Part shown: in pieces, positions 47,261-58,904 of the stretch
Numbering within the stretch: the first letter of the stretch is position 1
Layout of the letters: every line of letters begins with the position of its first letter
Assembly: GCA_029962745.1 (NCBI GenBank)
Contig: CM057158.1
Coordinates: 14,747,173 to 14,811,172, forward strand
DNA from: Echinometra lucunter
Lineage: Eukaryota; Echinodermata; Echinoidea; Camarodonta; Echinometridae
Length of the DNA: 64,000 nucleotides
Direction of reading: 5' to 3'
Program-made: the position numbers and the translations under genes
Notes under the pieces: generated by a model
Seen by the model: only the letters and a program-made list of their open reading frames with translations
The model's database searches: none
What the model was told of the DNA's origin: nothing

Positions 47261-47707
47261 TTTGGTGATGTTTGTTATTCCGAAGGTTTGTTATTCCGAA
47301 ACACGCAAACTGCGTATACCCAGATGTTCGTTAGTCCGAAAATGAAAAAGGATTCATTAATCCGAACATTTGTGGCGTTATTCCGAAGGGTCGTTAGTCC
47401 ATAAATAAAATAAGATTCGTTATTCCAAAGGTTCTTTAATCCGAAAATGAAATAAGATTCATTATTCCAAAGGTTCGTTAATCCAAAAATGAAATACGGT
47501 TCGTAATTCCCAAGGTTTGATAGTCCGAAAATGAAATAAGGCTCGTTAGTCTGAAGATAACTAACGAACTAACGAACCTTATTTCATTTTCGGATTAACG
47601 AACCTTCGAAATAATGAACCTTCGGAACAACGAACCTTCGGACTAACGAACCTTCGGAATAACGAACCTTCTGAGTAAACGAACCTTCGAAATAACGAAC
47701 TGTAACC
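47261..47707. mobile_element. Foldback element, TTCGTTATTCCGAA family, copy 2
   Basis: Same unit architecture as copy 1. TATCACAC flanks both sides exactly (47253-47260 and 47708-47715). Short frames with repeated GSLFRRFV are repeat artefacts. Confidence 0.9.
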
Positions 47708-48303
47708 TATCACACTATCCAACATCAAATTTGTAATGAGTAAGCTACTGAAAATTATCAATGTCATAATAGCCCTGTTCATATTAACCATCTATCTGTA
47801 AGATAGGCGCAAATGTTACGCCTATTTTACAGGAACACTATGGACAGCTGGTAGGATGAACGTCCTCCACAAAATATAGCGGTATTTTTTGAGACCTAGT
47901 GATATTACGCTAATAATGCTGATACCTGGTGGATATGAAAAGCATCCACAAAATAGTTACCATATTTTAGGCTTGTGCAGTGGAGCATAGTGTCTTGTAG
48001 ATGGGTTTGTTGTGTGGAGTTCAGTGGTTTGACCTTAGCCAAATGCATGTTGCATGTTGGGTGAGAAGGATGCAACGTGGAACTCCCAATAGAAGTAAAT
48101 GCCATAATAATACGGATGCCAATATAAACAGTGGTGAAAGGGAGAAAATTGCAATACGATGGTAATATTACCATATTTTTCTTATAATGTGAATGAAGCG
48201 TCCATTTAAATTGGCTTTCCGATGAGCATCAGTAATAATACCGTAGTGGGTAAAATGAATGGGGGCTACAGTGTACAAAGGTTTCTGAGAAAGAAAATGA
48301 TTT

Positions 48304-48897
48304 ATGCTGGTTTTACACTTGGCCACGAGGTCCACGATCTCCACGATTAAAAACAAATCATGGAGCTCCACGATTTAATTTATGACCTTTTCTTGTTCAT
48401 CAAGATCCCCTATGATGGCGCATTGATGCAATAAGGACTTTCATGCCCTGAAAAGTTCTGTTGCTACATGTTCTACACTCTACTACATTTCCCCCATTCT
48501 GTCACACTCTCTCAAAATTTGGTGTCAAATCAGAATAATCATGACAAACATATATTAACTGTCAAAAATTCTGTCACGCTCATTATGCTCATCACGATTC
48601 CACCAAGCTTCCTCAAGATCATCACGATTCAACCGCATGACCCCACACACTCATCACATTTCTCTCAAATCGTAGAGATCGTGCACCATCTAAGAACATA
48701 ACAAAAGATAATTTAATGTCTTACATGTAATCGGACAGGTGCATGGCCATCCCTAATTTAAAGCGGGAATATTTCTAACTATTATATAGCATACTTGATG
48801 CCTCCCCCCCCCCCCCACCCAGCAAAATAAATCCTGCAATGACCTGTAGCTCCACACGTTTTTGTGGACATTGTCGACCAGTGTAAACCCGGCATCA
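48304..48897. mobile_element. MITE with TGCTGGTTTTACACT ends
   Basis: TATGCTGGTTTTACACTTGGCC on the left pairs with the right end CCAGTGTAAACCCGGCATCA. The interior repeats CCACGAT/ATCGTG motifs. Boundaries are approximate. Confidence 0.65.
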
Positions 48898-50543
48898 TGA
48901 ATCAGAACCTGTATGCCACAATATTTATGGTTGAGTGAATCAGCCATCAGTGACAAAGACATGACTCAACAGTATGTTATCTAAACCTCTCTTCAAACTA
49001 CCGAAATTCACTACATAGCTATACGAGAATCATACAGCAATACAATAAAATGCCATAGTTCGACTATCATAAACAGAAATGTCACATTTACAGAACAAAA
49101 GCAAAATACATGTTTGGGCCTTGTTTCGAATGAAAGAAAGAACGAAATAAAGATTCAGCATCTATTGGTAGTCTGAACATCATATTGTACAAAAATCGTA
49201 TTCAACTGTGCAGAGCTTATGGTGAGTGTGTGAAAATGTTTAAAGTAGACATTCAATGATTTAAAACTGACTTATTTTCATTATTGTATAGATGAAGCTT
49301 AGATTGGACAAGCTTGTCAAAATTCAATGCTTGGAAATATTCAAAGTAATGATTATTATCAATCACAAAGCGCTAAAATACAGCCCCGACATAGCACCTG
49401 AATAGCTCTCTGAACGCCGCTGAGAGTTGTGACTTCACAGGCGGGTCGTGTAAGCACACAATGTCCCTTAACATCTCACACATTTACAGTGCCTGTTTTG
49501 TCATCTTCCCTTTAGTATAAAATTCTCTCACTTCACTAGCATCAGTCTAAATGTTTAATCTATTGCATCACTCTTAACCCCTTGCATGGTATTATTTTGA
49601 TGGAAAATGAAGCATTAAAAGAATAAAAGGAATCAGTCGATTGCAAACAAATAGACATCATTGCATTTTCAGCTGCATACACCGTCCATGCAATCATTCG
49701 GCGGGCTTTTCAATTGAATGTGTAGTTTCTTTGATTGTTCATTAACCCTTATTCAGTACATTTACAAACAAAAGATTTCAGTTATCAGGATCTGTTTCAT
49801 TTCCCTTTAAGAATGGTGTGAAATAATAAGAGCATGTTTGAATACACTAAATTCTTTATAATTTGAGAAATAATTGCACTGCAATTATGTTCATTCTTTA
49901 TGGGACATCCTCTGCTTGGACAGCGTTGTTCCCGTTCGTGACGTCATTAAAACAGTTATTTTTCTGGTGAATCATTCGTATATATCACGGGTGCTTGGAG
50001 GTGATTTCATTAGTATTAATTTCTAATTACCTGATGCATAGTTGACGTAAAACTGATACAATTGCTATCCGTCACCTGTCTGCTAGCTTGTCCGATACAT
50101 TATTTGCCAAATTTGTGATTTTCTTCAATGTGTACTTTAACTTTGAGTACTGTACAAATTCTTACGCATGTATCTAAAAAATAAGAAACAAACGGTTTCA
50201 TGCCAAGTGATTAAATTATTTCCATAAATTTTACTGTTAAGTATCTCTTTGTATTGTATAGTAAATTGAAACAAAGGCTACATTGCATAGGTGCAATTCA
50301 ACAAAAGCTATACTTCAATAAGCCCTTTAAATGAAATGTACAGCAATACTACTGACCGTGCAATCTCATCATTTTCAAATATGTCAAGCTCGATCTGCAT
50401 GTTTTGCACGTGAAGCTGAATATGTTACACTGTTTACGTACATGTATGTTAGTATTCTCTTGTATCATGAAGCCATGTAATGTGTATAATGACAAAGAAA
50501 GCTCACTTGAAATAGCACAGAATACTTTTTGCTTATGCTTTGT
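48898..50543. other. Intergenic, no feature recognised
   Basis: AT-rich, without repeat ends or convincing exons. Confidence 0.5.
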
Positions 50544-51879
50544 ACGATATACGAAACTTTTTCCAAAGATTTACGCATGTACACGCTTCAAATAAAAAAG
50601 GCACAATATCGCTTACCTATACATTTAAGCGAACTTGGCAACGGTTTATGACGAAGCATGAGTCAAATTGTGCTATATTTTCACACCCAGATGCCGCCCA
50701 ACGTCGACCACCGCTGTATGCACGACAGTCTAAGCATAAGCCAGGGTACTGGTAATCTGCAGTGCGGACGTGTACATAATGAGCATGCATTCCGGCTGCG
50801 TGCCTTGTTCACTGAGAGCAGCCCTAGGTCAGGTTTTACTGTGTGGCTGAATCAGTACGTAACCATTCCCCCCACACTGTGCAATGGAAGGGTCCACTGA
50901 TTATGCAGGCGGTATGGCTGACTGCATACATACAATGCGTAAGGCACACAGCTTCCAATACAGGAAGTGTATGTGAGTGTGTATAAAGACAAGCACGTGA
51001 AGCGATGATGAATCTTACCTGGTCTTCCTCTTGTTCAACATACTGTACTAACAAAGCTTGAAAATCTGAGCTTGGTATGCAGATTATCAGCCATAATTTA
51101 TTTAAACTAGAATTCAGAAATAAGTACTTTTTAAAAAACATTCTGCAACATATTTAAATATATAAAGCAGCTAACAGCAGACCATAGGCAAACTCTGCTT
51201 TATCATGTACAAAGTTCTAAAATTCTAGCACACCCATAACATGTACGGTTAACATCATAATCTTATATCCATCGTGTACTTTGTGCACGGGTATTCCTGT
51301 TTTAGTATGATGATACATGCATGCACGTTATTGCTGGTCTAACAGTATTGTAATGGCACTTATCAATCCATGTACGGTAGAACATATGTGGTTAAAACAG
51401 TCAACACAATTCCGCTTGCGTTAGCTACATGTACAACACGTTTAAAGGTCCCACTCAACAATTGTTAAAGCTATCTCTGGTGGTGAAGTAATATTCAGTG
51501 TCCTGAATAAAAATATTTGAAAAATTTCACATTAAATAATGTTTATTAGAGCAATACAGGTATCTGTCTCATGTTGTAACATTGCTAAAGTGAAATGAGT
51601 TACCGGCATCTCATGAAACATGCTTTACACATTGTAAGTAGGATCAAGACTTTAATCTTTAATTCGTCTCATCCAAAAATGACAAATTTTGTTGATGAAC
51701 TTGACGTAGCCAATATCAATAATACAAGGGCAATACCATTTTTGGAAACACAAAGCATGTATCAAATGTTTGAAAAAATTCAATTTGAATTAAGTTTTAC
51801 TACCTATAAATGTACATATATGTACGTACATGCAGCTGCAGTATTACGTTTCTGTCAATTTAACTTCACGTCTCAATTA

Positions 51880-53435
51880 GGTGCATTTATGCTCACCATT
51901 TTCACGTCAAAATGAGGCATTTGAAAAGCGTTTATTTCAAAACACGGTTGCGTCCATGCTCATTTTCATTCAAAGTAAAAGGCTAACATTGTGAGAATTT
52001 TTAAAAAAATCTCATTTTGCTACTTCACAATGGTATAAACACAAGAATTATAGTTTAAAAATACCAGTATGAAAGTTTCAAAGTATAATATCGACGGAAA
52101 TATTAAAAATGTAAACCAATGTTTGATGGTCGGTTGCTCAGACTGGACATAAGGCGTGTGCATGTGCACAGAGTTCACCCGAACAATGTGTCTGTATGCC
52201 ACTGTATGCATATCACGTATAGTACGGTGGTGTGTGTACATGCCTGTGTGTCTATGCATATCACGTATACTGTATAAGCCGATATTTTCGCGTACAGATA
52301 TTTTCGCGAATAACAGGCTCCCAGACATTTTTGTGAGTCGTTGATTTCGCGAGCGCAAGAGCAGTTAGCAAGACGGGACTTGCAGTACAAACATATTTGT
52401 ACATGAAAGAGCCATATCGGCAGATTCGGAGGATTTATTTTTCAATTTTTTTTTTTGCCAATACCATCACACTCGTAGCTTGCGGTAAATTAACCCATTC
52501 GTGACAGAGGTCCACATTTTGCGGTTTGGCCTAATATCTTTTGATGCAAAGCCCTAAAAATCATACCAAATACATGAGTAGAAAGAGCAAAAAATTCTAC
52601 ACAAACTGTGCCCATTTTGGTTGCGTCAATATTCGTTGTTTGATGCTGAAAATTTTTTAAAGGAAAATAAGCATTAAAATCATTAAATTGACAATGTGAT
52701 AGAAAGTTTAAAATCACCGTTTTTCCCTCCAAATTGGCAACTTTTGGACTTCTCATCATAATTTCTGTCAATTTATATTCATTTCAGATACATAACGTTT
52801 TATAAGAAAAATGTAGCAATAAAATAAAAATGTTGGTGTTGCCAATTCAAAGAATAAAAGCTGATCAAATTAGGCTTTAAATAAGTACTGTCATGAAAAG
52901 CCATCATAAAACCCCTGATTTCTTGATTTGTAGCGCGTTTTTGGTGACTCTCTTTCTTACCACCCCACTAAGGCCCCATATGCTATGGAAAAATGACACC
53001 AATTCCGCATTTTTGGTAGCAGAATTTGGCTTCTTATAGCGATTTTGGAGGTGACTACGAAACTAACTTGTGGCGAGTGACAATTTTTCTGTCTGTTGTG
53101 ATATGATGCTACACATTTAGCGGACTGCTAACACTTAGCGCATGCAGTGCATGGCAATGGCAACAATGTGCCGATGACGCTCCTTCTATCTTCTTCTTTT
53201 TCTATCTTTCTTATGTTATTCTTTGTTTTATCCTATCATTTCCCCTTCCTAGTTCTCCCTATTAGCCTACTTAGTACATACAGTAAACTCCAAACTTTCT
53301 AAAAAGCTTGAACCCATCTTGACCTGCCCCTTGCCTTTCAGAAAAGAACCATAAACATTACCCCGTGAAACCGTGTTTACCATGCACGTTTCAAAACGCT
53401 CATCCTGCCTTCAAAAAGTGAGCATAAACGCACCC
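51880..53435. mobile_element. 1.56-kb non-autonomous TIR element inside duplication copy A
   Basis: The left end GGTGCATTTATGCTCAC and the right end GTGAGCATAAACGCACCC are inverted repeats. Similarity continues inward (GAGGCATTTGAAAAGCG against CGTTTCAAAACGCTCATC). Copy B lacks it. It contains a nested MITE at 52490-52898. No transposase frame. Confidence 0.75.
52490..52898. mobile_element. MITE, TTAACCCATTC family, copy 3 (nested)
   Basis: Nearly the same sequence as 12226-12773 without the nested insert. The right terminus is decayed (CTGTCATGAAAAGCC instead of CTGTCATGAATGGG). Confidence 0.8.
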
Positions 53436-53574
53436 TTAATTTTCTTACATTCCACTTTTTGCCATTAGCAGCTTTCAAAGAATTCTTCACACCAGTATAC
53501 CTAATATCATCTTTATGTGAACATGTAGGTCTATTTACTAATCCTCGATATACAAACTTTGTCATCTCCACCCA

Positions 53575-53714
53575 GGGGGGCGTTTCATGAAACAATTAGT
53601 CGGTGGTTTTCACCGACTAATTTGCTTTCAGCCAATCAGATGCGAGGATTTTCAGTAGCTTGTAACATTTGTCAGTGATTTTCACCGACAAAACTCTTCA
53701 TGAAACGCTCCCCA
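53575..53714. mobile_element. MITE with GGCGTTTCATGAAAC ends, private to copy A
   Basis: The inverted ends GGGGGGCGTTTCATGA and TCATGAAACGCTCCCC, and subterminal GGTTTTCACCGAC arms, define it. The paralogous site in copy B (near 57706) reads straight through CCACCCAGG, so it is an empty site. A relative is at 61124-61261. Confidence 0.85.
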
Positions 53715-54129
53715 GGAATCACGGGTGGAGAGTGGCAAAGTGGATATCTACAGTATCTGCATATCTTCACAAATTCAAGACAACAGAGCCATGCCACCGC
53801 TTGATTGGTTCACATGGCCAGAATTGTCTTTAAAGTGCATTTCTAACACAAGAACTCAGGATTATCTTTAAAGGTCTGGTCACCTATGAGTGATACTGAT
53901 AAATTCAAAGTGTTCCAATCACAAAACTTGATGGATTCTAGATTAAGCACAGACGAAATCAAAGCCGCCCTTTGCCAGATCTGAAACATATCACACGATC
54001 CTGCTGAATTTTTATAAATTTTCATTGGAGAATTTAATAATCAAAGAGTTATCACTCTATGGTATGAACTAAAATACTATTGCCAATGCAATTACTGAAT
54101 GTACCGGTAAAGTCATGGATTGTATGACC

Positions 54130-54585
54130 GAACACACAAATTTACACATTCCCAAATAAATGTGTGCCAAGTTTGAAGTTGATCCATTAAATTGTTAAGA
54201 TATTACGACAACCATTTACCATCACTGTGACCTTTGAACTCCAACCTTGTGACCCCTAAATCTAATCAGATCATTGTCACCCTAGTATGCATGCATGTGC
54301 CAAGTTTGAAGTTAACATGTCAAACCGTTAAAGAGTTATCAGGCTATTTTCATATACATTATCAACTCTGTGACCTTTGACCTTATGACCACAAAATCTA
54401 ATCATATCATTGTCAGCCTAGTACGCATACATGGGCCAAGTTTGAAAATGATCCATGAAACGGTTCATAAGTTACTGCGAGAATAAAAACGGGATGGACA
54501 GACAGATGGACGTACAATGTATGGACAGACGTATGGACAACCCGAAAACATAATGCCTCTGGCCACATTCCGGCAGAGGCACAAA
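54130..54585. mobile_element. Diverged, truncated copy of the TGACCT tandem element
   Basis: Repeated GCCAAGTTTGAAGTTGAT, TGACCTTTGACCTTATGACC and a GGACAGAC-rich tail ending in GGCAGAGGCAC, as in the element at 26283-27021. Confidence 0.7.
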
Positions 54586-56457
54586 AAGACATTCTGCTCT
54601 ATATGTTTCATATAACTATGCTATATTCAAACAGGGAAAAAAAATCACTGAAGGTGATCAATACCCCTGCCCTATTAGGACGGTCTCATGTGAGGAAATC
54701 GGGACACTTGAGTGAAAAATATGAAAACAGCACAACATACAATGTACTCCTTACTGTTACAAAGTAGGTTAAAAAATAATAATCGCAATGTTCATGAATT
54801 CTCTTAAGTCTTGTTCGAGGAGATTTATAGCCTTTATATTTTGCTGGATGTAGATACTTTAACACGGAGAAACATAAAAGTGATGCCAATGAAGATGTAG
54901 ATAACTTGAATGGTGTCATAAGATATGACCGCCAATAAACAAATTTATAACAAATCATGCAAGATAATGATAGATAATAATATACAAGCTCTACAATGCA
55001 AAGAACACACTGTGAAAATATGCACACTGACACCCCAAGATCAATATATTGCTCGAAAAATTGAGAAAGCAGTTTGATCAGTAATATTTCACTTTGATTT
55101 ATTGCCATAATATGCCGTTACCGTGGCAATCCATTTTCGGACACAGTCAGAAATTATATCTTGCACATCTTCATACCAAGACCAATGTGCATTGTGCATG
55201 CCAAATTTCATGAGCACAGCTCAAAAACTGAGGAAGTAGTTCAATTCGAAAGATTTGCAATGGACGAATGGACTGACCAACTGACCGATCACACGTTGAT
55301 TCCTAATCTTAGGAAAATGTGTGTTTAGTATATCCCCCTTCACACTTCATTTGACGATCTATACGAAACACATATTTTCCAAAAACTTACGCATACACGC
55401 TTCAAACAAATAAAAGCACAATATCGCTTACCTATACATTTATGCGAACATAGTAAGACACCGGTTTAGGATGAAGCATGATTCAAATTGTGCTGTTTTC
55501 ACACCCAGATGCCGCCCAACGTCGACCACCGCTGTATGCACGACAGACTAAAGTAAAGGCCAGGGTACTAGTAATCTGCAATGCGGACATGTACATAATG
55601 AGCATGCATTGCGGCTGCGTGCCTTGTTCACTAAGAGCAGCCCTAGGTCAGGTTTTACTTTGTGACTGAATCAGTACATAACAATCCCCCCACACTGTGC
55701 AATGGAAGGGTCCACTGATTATGCAGGCGGTATGGCTGACTGCATACATACAATGCGTGAGGCATACAGCTTCCAATACAGGAAGTGTATGTGAGTGTGT
55801 ATAAAGACAAGCACGTGAAGCGATGATGAATCTTATCTGGTCTTCCTCTTGTTGAACATTAAACAAAGCCTGGAAATCTGAGCTTTAGTTTTTCAAATTA
55901 TGAGCCATAGTTGAATAGAATTCAGAAATCAGAAATAAGTACTTTTTTTCTAATTTGTAATATATTTAAAACATTCAGCTGCTAACTGCACAACAATATT
56001 CAAGATAAGGCAAACTTGTTTTTTTCACGTACAAATTTCTAGCACACCCATAAAAATACATATGGTTAACATCAAAATCTTTAATAACTCCATCGTGAAG
56101 TGTGTGCATGGGTATTCCGGTTATAGTATGATGATACATACATGCACGTTATTGCTGGTCTAACAGTTATTGTAATAGCACTTATGAATCCATGTACGGT
56201 AGAACATACATGTATGTGGTTAAAACACAAATCAGCTTGTGTTAGCTACATGTCTATCACGTTTAAAGGTCCCACTCAACAATTATGAAAGCTATTTCTG
56301 GTGGTGAAGTTACATTTATTCAGAATGTACTGAATTTGTGATAAAATGAACTTTCATCCAATTGAAAACTTTCACATTGAATAATGGCTATTTTAGCAGT
56401 AAAAGTAGATAATTTGTCTTCTTTAGTAACACTGCTTAAGTAAGACAAGGGTTATCT

Positions 56458-57377
56458 CTAGTGGTCTGGTCGATAGGAATTTTTACTGTTGACATGTCAG
56501 TAAAAAAAAATCTCGATGTCAACATATGTGTCGACATAAGTACGATTTATTTTTTCACTTGCTGAAATCGCGGTTTCCAACTGTGTCCGACTGTCTGGGC
56601 GCACCGGGGTTGCCATAGCGACCTGCCCTGTACCGTAGCAGACTGTGACAGCTGCCGGGACAGCTGCGACAATCACCCCTTATCTAGTGATGAAATCATG
56701 CCCTACATGTCCGCATTATTCATTTAATGTACCCATTCATACATTGAACTCAAAAAGTAATCGATGAGGAAAAATATCCGGACAAATTTACCTCCTGCGT
56801 AAGTGTAACTTTTTGTTTCGTGTCATCGATTCAAATGAGTCCGACAATATATCTCTCTCCTCAATCGAGCGTGCGTGATATATAGCGCACTAAGCGCAGG
56901 TTGTTTGTGATTGCTGTATGTCCGTTTTGTACGTAGGCGAATGAATACAAGTAGACTAATACAAACTAGGCCTATAATAGACGAACGCATTTGACAGAAC
57001 CTAACGCCTAGCGATCGGCCTCCCGTGCCGTGGTGCCCTGGTTACGATATCTGTTTTGCAAAGGGCAAAATGATCTAAGATTATTGTGTATATTTTTAAA
57101 CGTCCATTCCATGATGGAAATCTGCAGAGAGCTATAGCTAGCATGCGCTAGCTATAGACAAGTCCGTCACGTTACCGTTAGTCGTAAGTATTACATTGTA
57201 GATAAGTGTCGGCGTCACCGTCTGTCTGTTTTGAATGATCAACATTAATCATGAATTAAACAGACCTCTTGTAGGTTGTTATTTTCTGTCGACATAAAAA
57301 GAATCCATGTCAACATGTCGGCATATTTTGTTTGTCGACATTAATGTCGACCAACCTCATGTCAACCAGACCACTAG
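56458..57377. mobile_element. 920-bp TIR element with 6-bp target duplication, private to copy B
   Basis: The ends CTAGTGGTCTGGT and ACCAGACCACTAG are perfect inverted repeats. TTATCT flanks both sides (56452-56457 and 57378-57383). Subterminal regions repeat TGTCGACA/TGTCAACAT. The interior is relatively GC rich with no long reading frame. Confidence 0.9.
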
Positions 57378-57743
57378 TTATCTCATGTTATCCAAAAATG
57401 ACAAATCTTTTGACGTGGCCATTGCCTATATATATACATTAAGACTTACAAGAGTGTTTGGGATGAGATATACAAAGGGTATAGGCAAATGTTTGAAAAC
57501 ATTCCACTTGAATGATGTTTTACCACATGTAGCTGCAGCATTATGTTTCTGCCCATTTGCTTTCATGGCTCAATTACCTGTCTTATCATTCTCGAGGTAC
57601 AGTACTTTCTGCCATTTGCTGCCTTCAGTGAATTCCTCACACCAAAGGTGAACATGTAGGCCTACTTACTAATCCTTGATATATAAACTTTGTCATCTCC
57701 ACCCAGGATTCCGGGCTGAGAGTGGCAAAGTGGATATCTACCT

Positions 57744-58638
57744 GGGGCCTATTTCTGGAAATCAACGCCAAGCCTTGATCACAATAACACGTATATTTTG
57801 TAAAAAAAGAAATTATCAGAACTGCAATTATTTGAGTGAACTGGTGAGGGAAAAGATTAGAAATAGTAGCAGGGGTTATAGATACAAGATATTTTCAAAG
57901 AAGGCAGATTACACCAAAGAAAAACTTATAAAATTATGTTTTTAGTAATTAAGTTCATTGTCGTTTTGAACGTAAGATGGGTACCCCTGCGACACTAGAT
58001 TTGCAAAAAATAAACCCTTACGTTCATGATCGGAAAAAGGAGGCAAATTAAATATTCATCTAGCGTCATGTCTTGACCAAAACGTTGATATGCATAATTT
58101 TGGCAAATTACAAGCCAAGATATGTGTCTTAAAAAGTATTTTGTTTAAAAATCTACAACAAAAATGATCTTTGAATAAATATGGGTCTGAAATCTACAGA
58201 TTATCCCTTTGACTATGCCTTGCCTGACGTGGCAGAATTGCGTTCTTTTGTGAGATGTTACAATCACGGGAGAAACCCCCCTAGTAAACCTTTTTTGCAG
58301 ATCGTTTCATATGAAACATGAAATATAATATTCATACATGAGCAAGGATGAATTACTGATTGCATGAACCCTTGGAAAAGATAGATTTGAATTATTTTTT
58401 TAAATCTCTGTAGCTTCCATTTTGGCCAGCCATAATCTACCAAATTAGTGGCATGTGATGGCGCTGCATATCAACGAAAAAAGATATGACAGGGTCAGAG
58501 GCGTCATAAGTTCTTAGTCGGGATGTTGGCGTTGATCTTGGCAAACACGGCTTCGTGAAACACGTAGCAGACAACTAGCCAACTAGCGGCGATCTTAGCT
58601 GAGAAGTTGACTTATGACGGTTTCAAGAAATGGGCCCC
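57744..58638. mobile_element. 895-bp TIR element, GGGGCCTATTTCT ends, private to copy B
   Basis: GGGGCCTATTTCTGGAAA and TTTCAAGAAATGGGCCCC pair. The inner arms (CAACGCCAAG near 57766, GCGTTGATCTTGGC near 58529) also pair. Copy A is continuous across the site (near 53750). Confidence 0.8.
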
Positions 58639-58673
58639 TGTATATCTTGACAAATTCATGGCAACAGAGCCAG

Positions 58674-58904
58674 AGTTCGTTAATCCAAAAAAGAAATAGG
58701 GTTCGGTAATGAATCTTAATTCATTTGTGAATAAGTGAACCCTGTTTCATTTTCGGACTAATGTATCCCTTTTCATTTTCGTATATACAAACCCTATTTC
58801 ATTTTCAGAGAATCGAGCCTCAGAATAACGAACCTCCAGAATAACAGACGGTAGGAATACAGAACCTTCGGAATAACAAACCTTTGGAATAATGAGCTGC
58901 AACC
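58674..58904. mobile_element. Foldback element, TTCGTTATTCCGAA family, copy 3 (truncated)
   Basis: The right half and its terminus (...GAATAATGAGCTGCAACC) are like the other copies; the left half is short and no target duplication is visible. It marks the end of duplication copy B. Confidence 0.75.

Larger units (their letters stand above)
50544..53795. repeat. Segmental duplication, copy A
   Basis: Direct paralog of 55354-58672. Best-preserved blocks are 50590-51075, 51200-51880 (patchy) and 53440-53795. Two transposons (51880-53435 and 53575-53714) are private to this copy; without them it is about 1.55 kb. Confidence 0.85.
55354..58672. repeat. Segmental duplication, copy B
   Basis: Direct paralog of copy A. 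Two elements (56458-57377 and 57744-58638) are private to it; without them about 1.5 kb remains, the same as copy A without its own insertions. Confidence 0.85.

Noticed and set aside
47579..47791. Frame with repeated GSLFRRFV
   Set aside because: Pure translation of foldback-element subrepeats.
51015..51070. Possible small - strand exon (DFQALLVQYVEQEEDQ before a CAG|GTAAGA donor)
   Set aside because: The upstream acceptor has no pyrimidine tract and the paralogous site at about 55838 has lost the donor (ATAAGA). No connecting exons found.
54686..55108. 140-codon frame on the - strand
   Set aside because: Cys/Tyr/Phe-rich AT-biased sequence without domain, signal or splice support.
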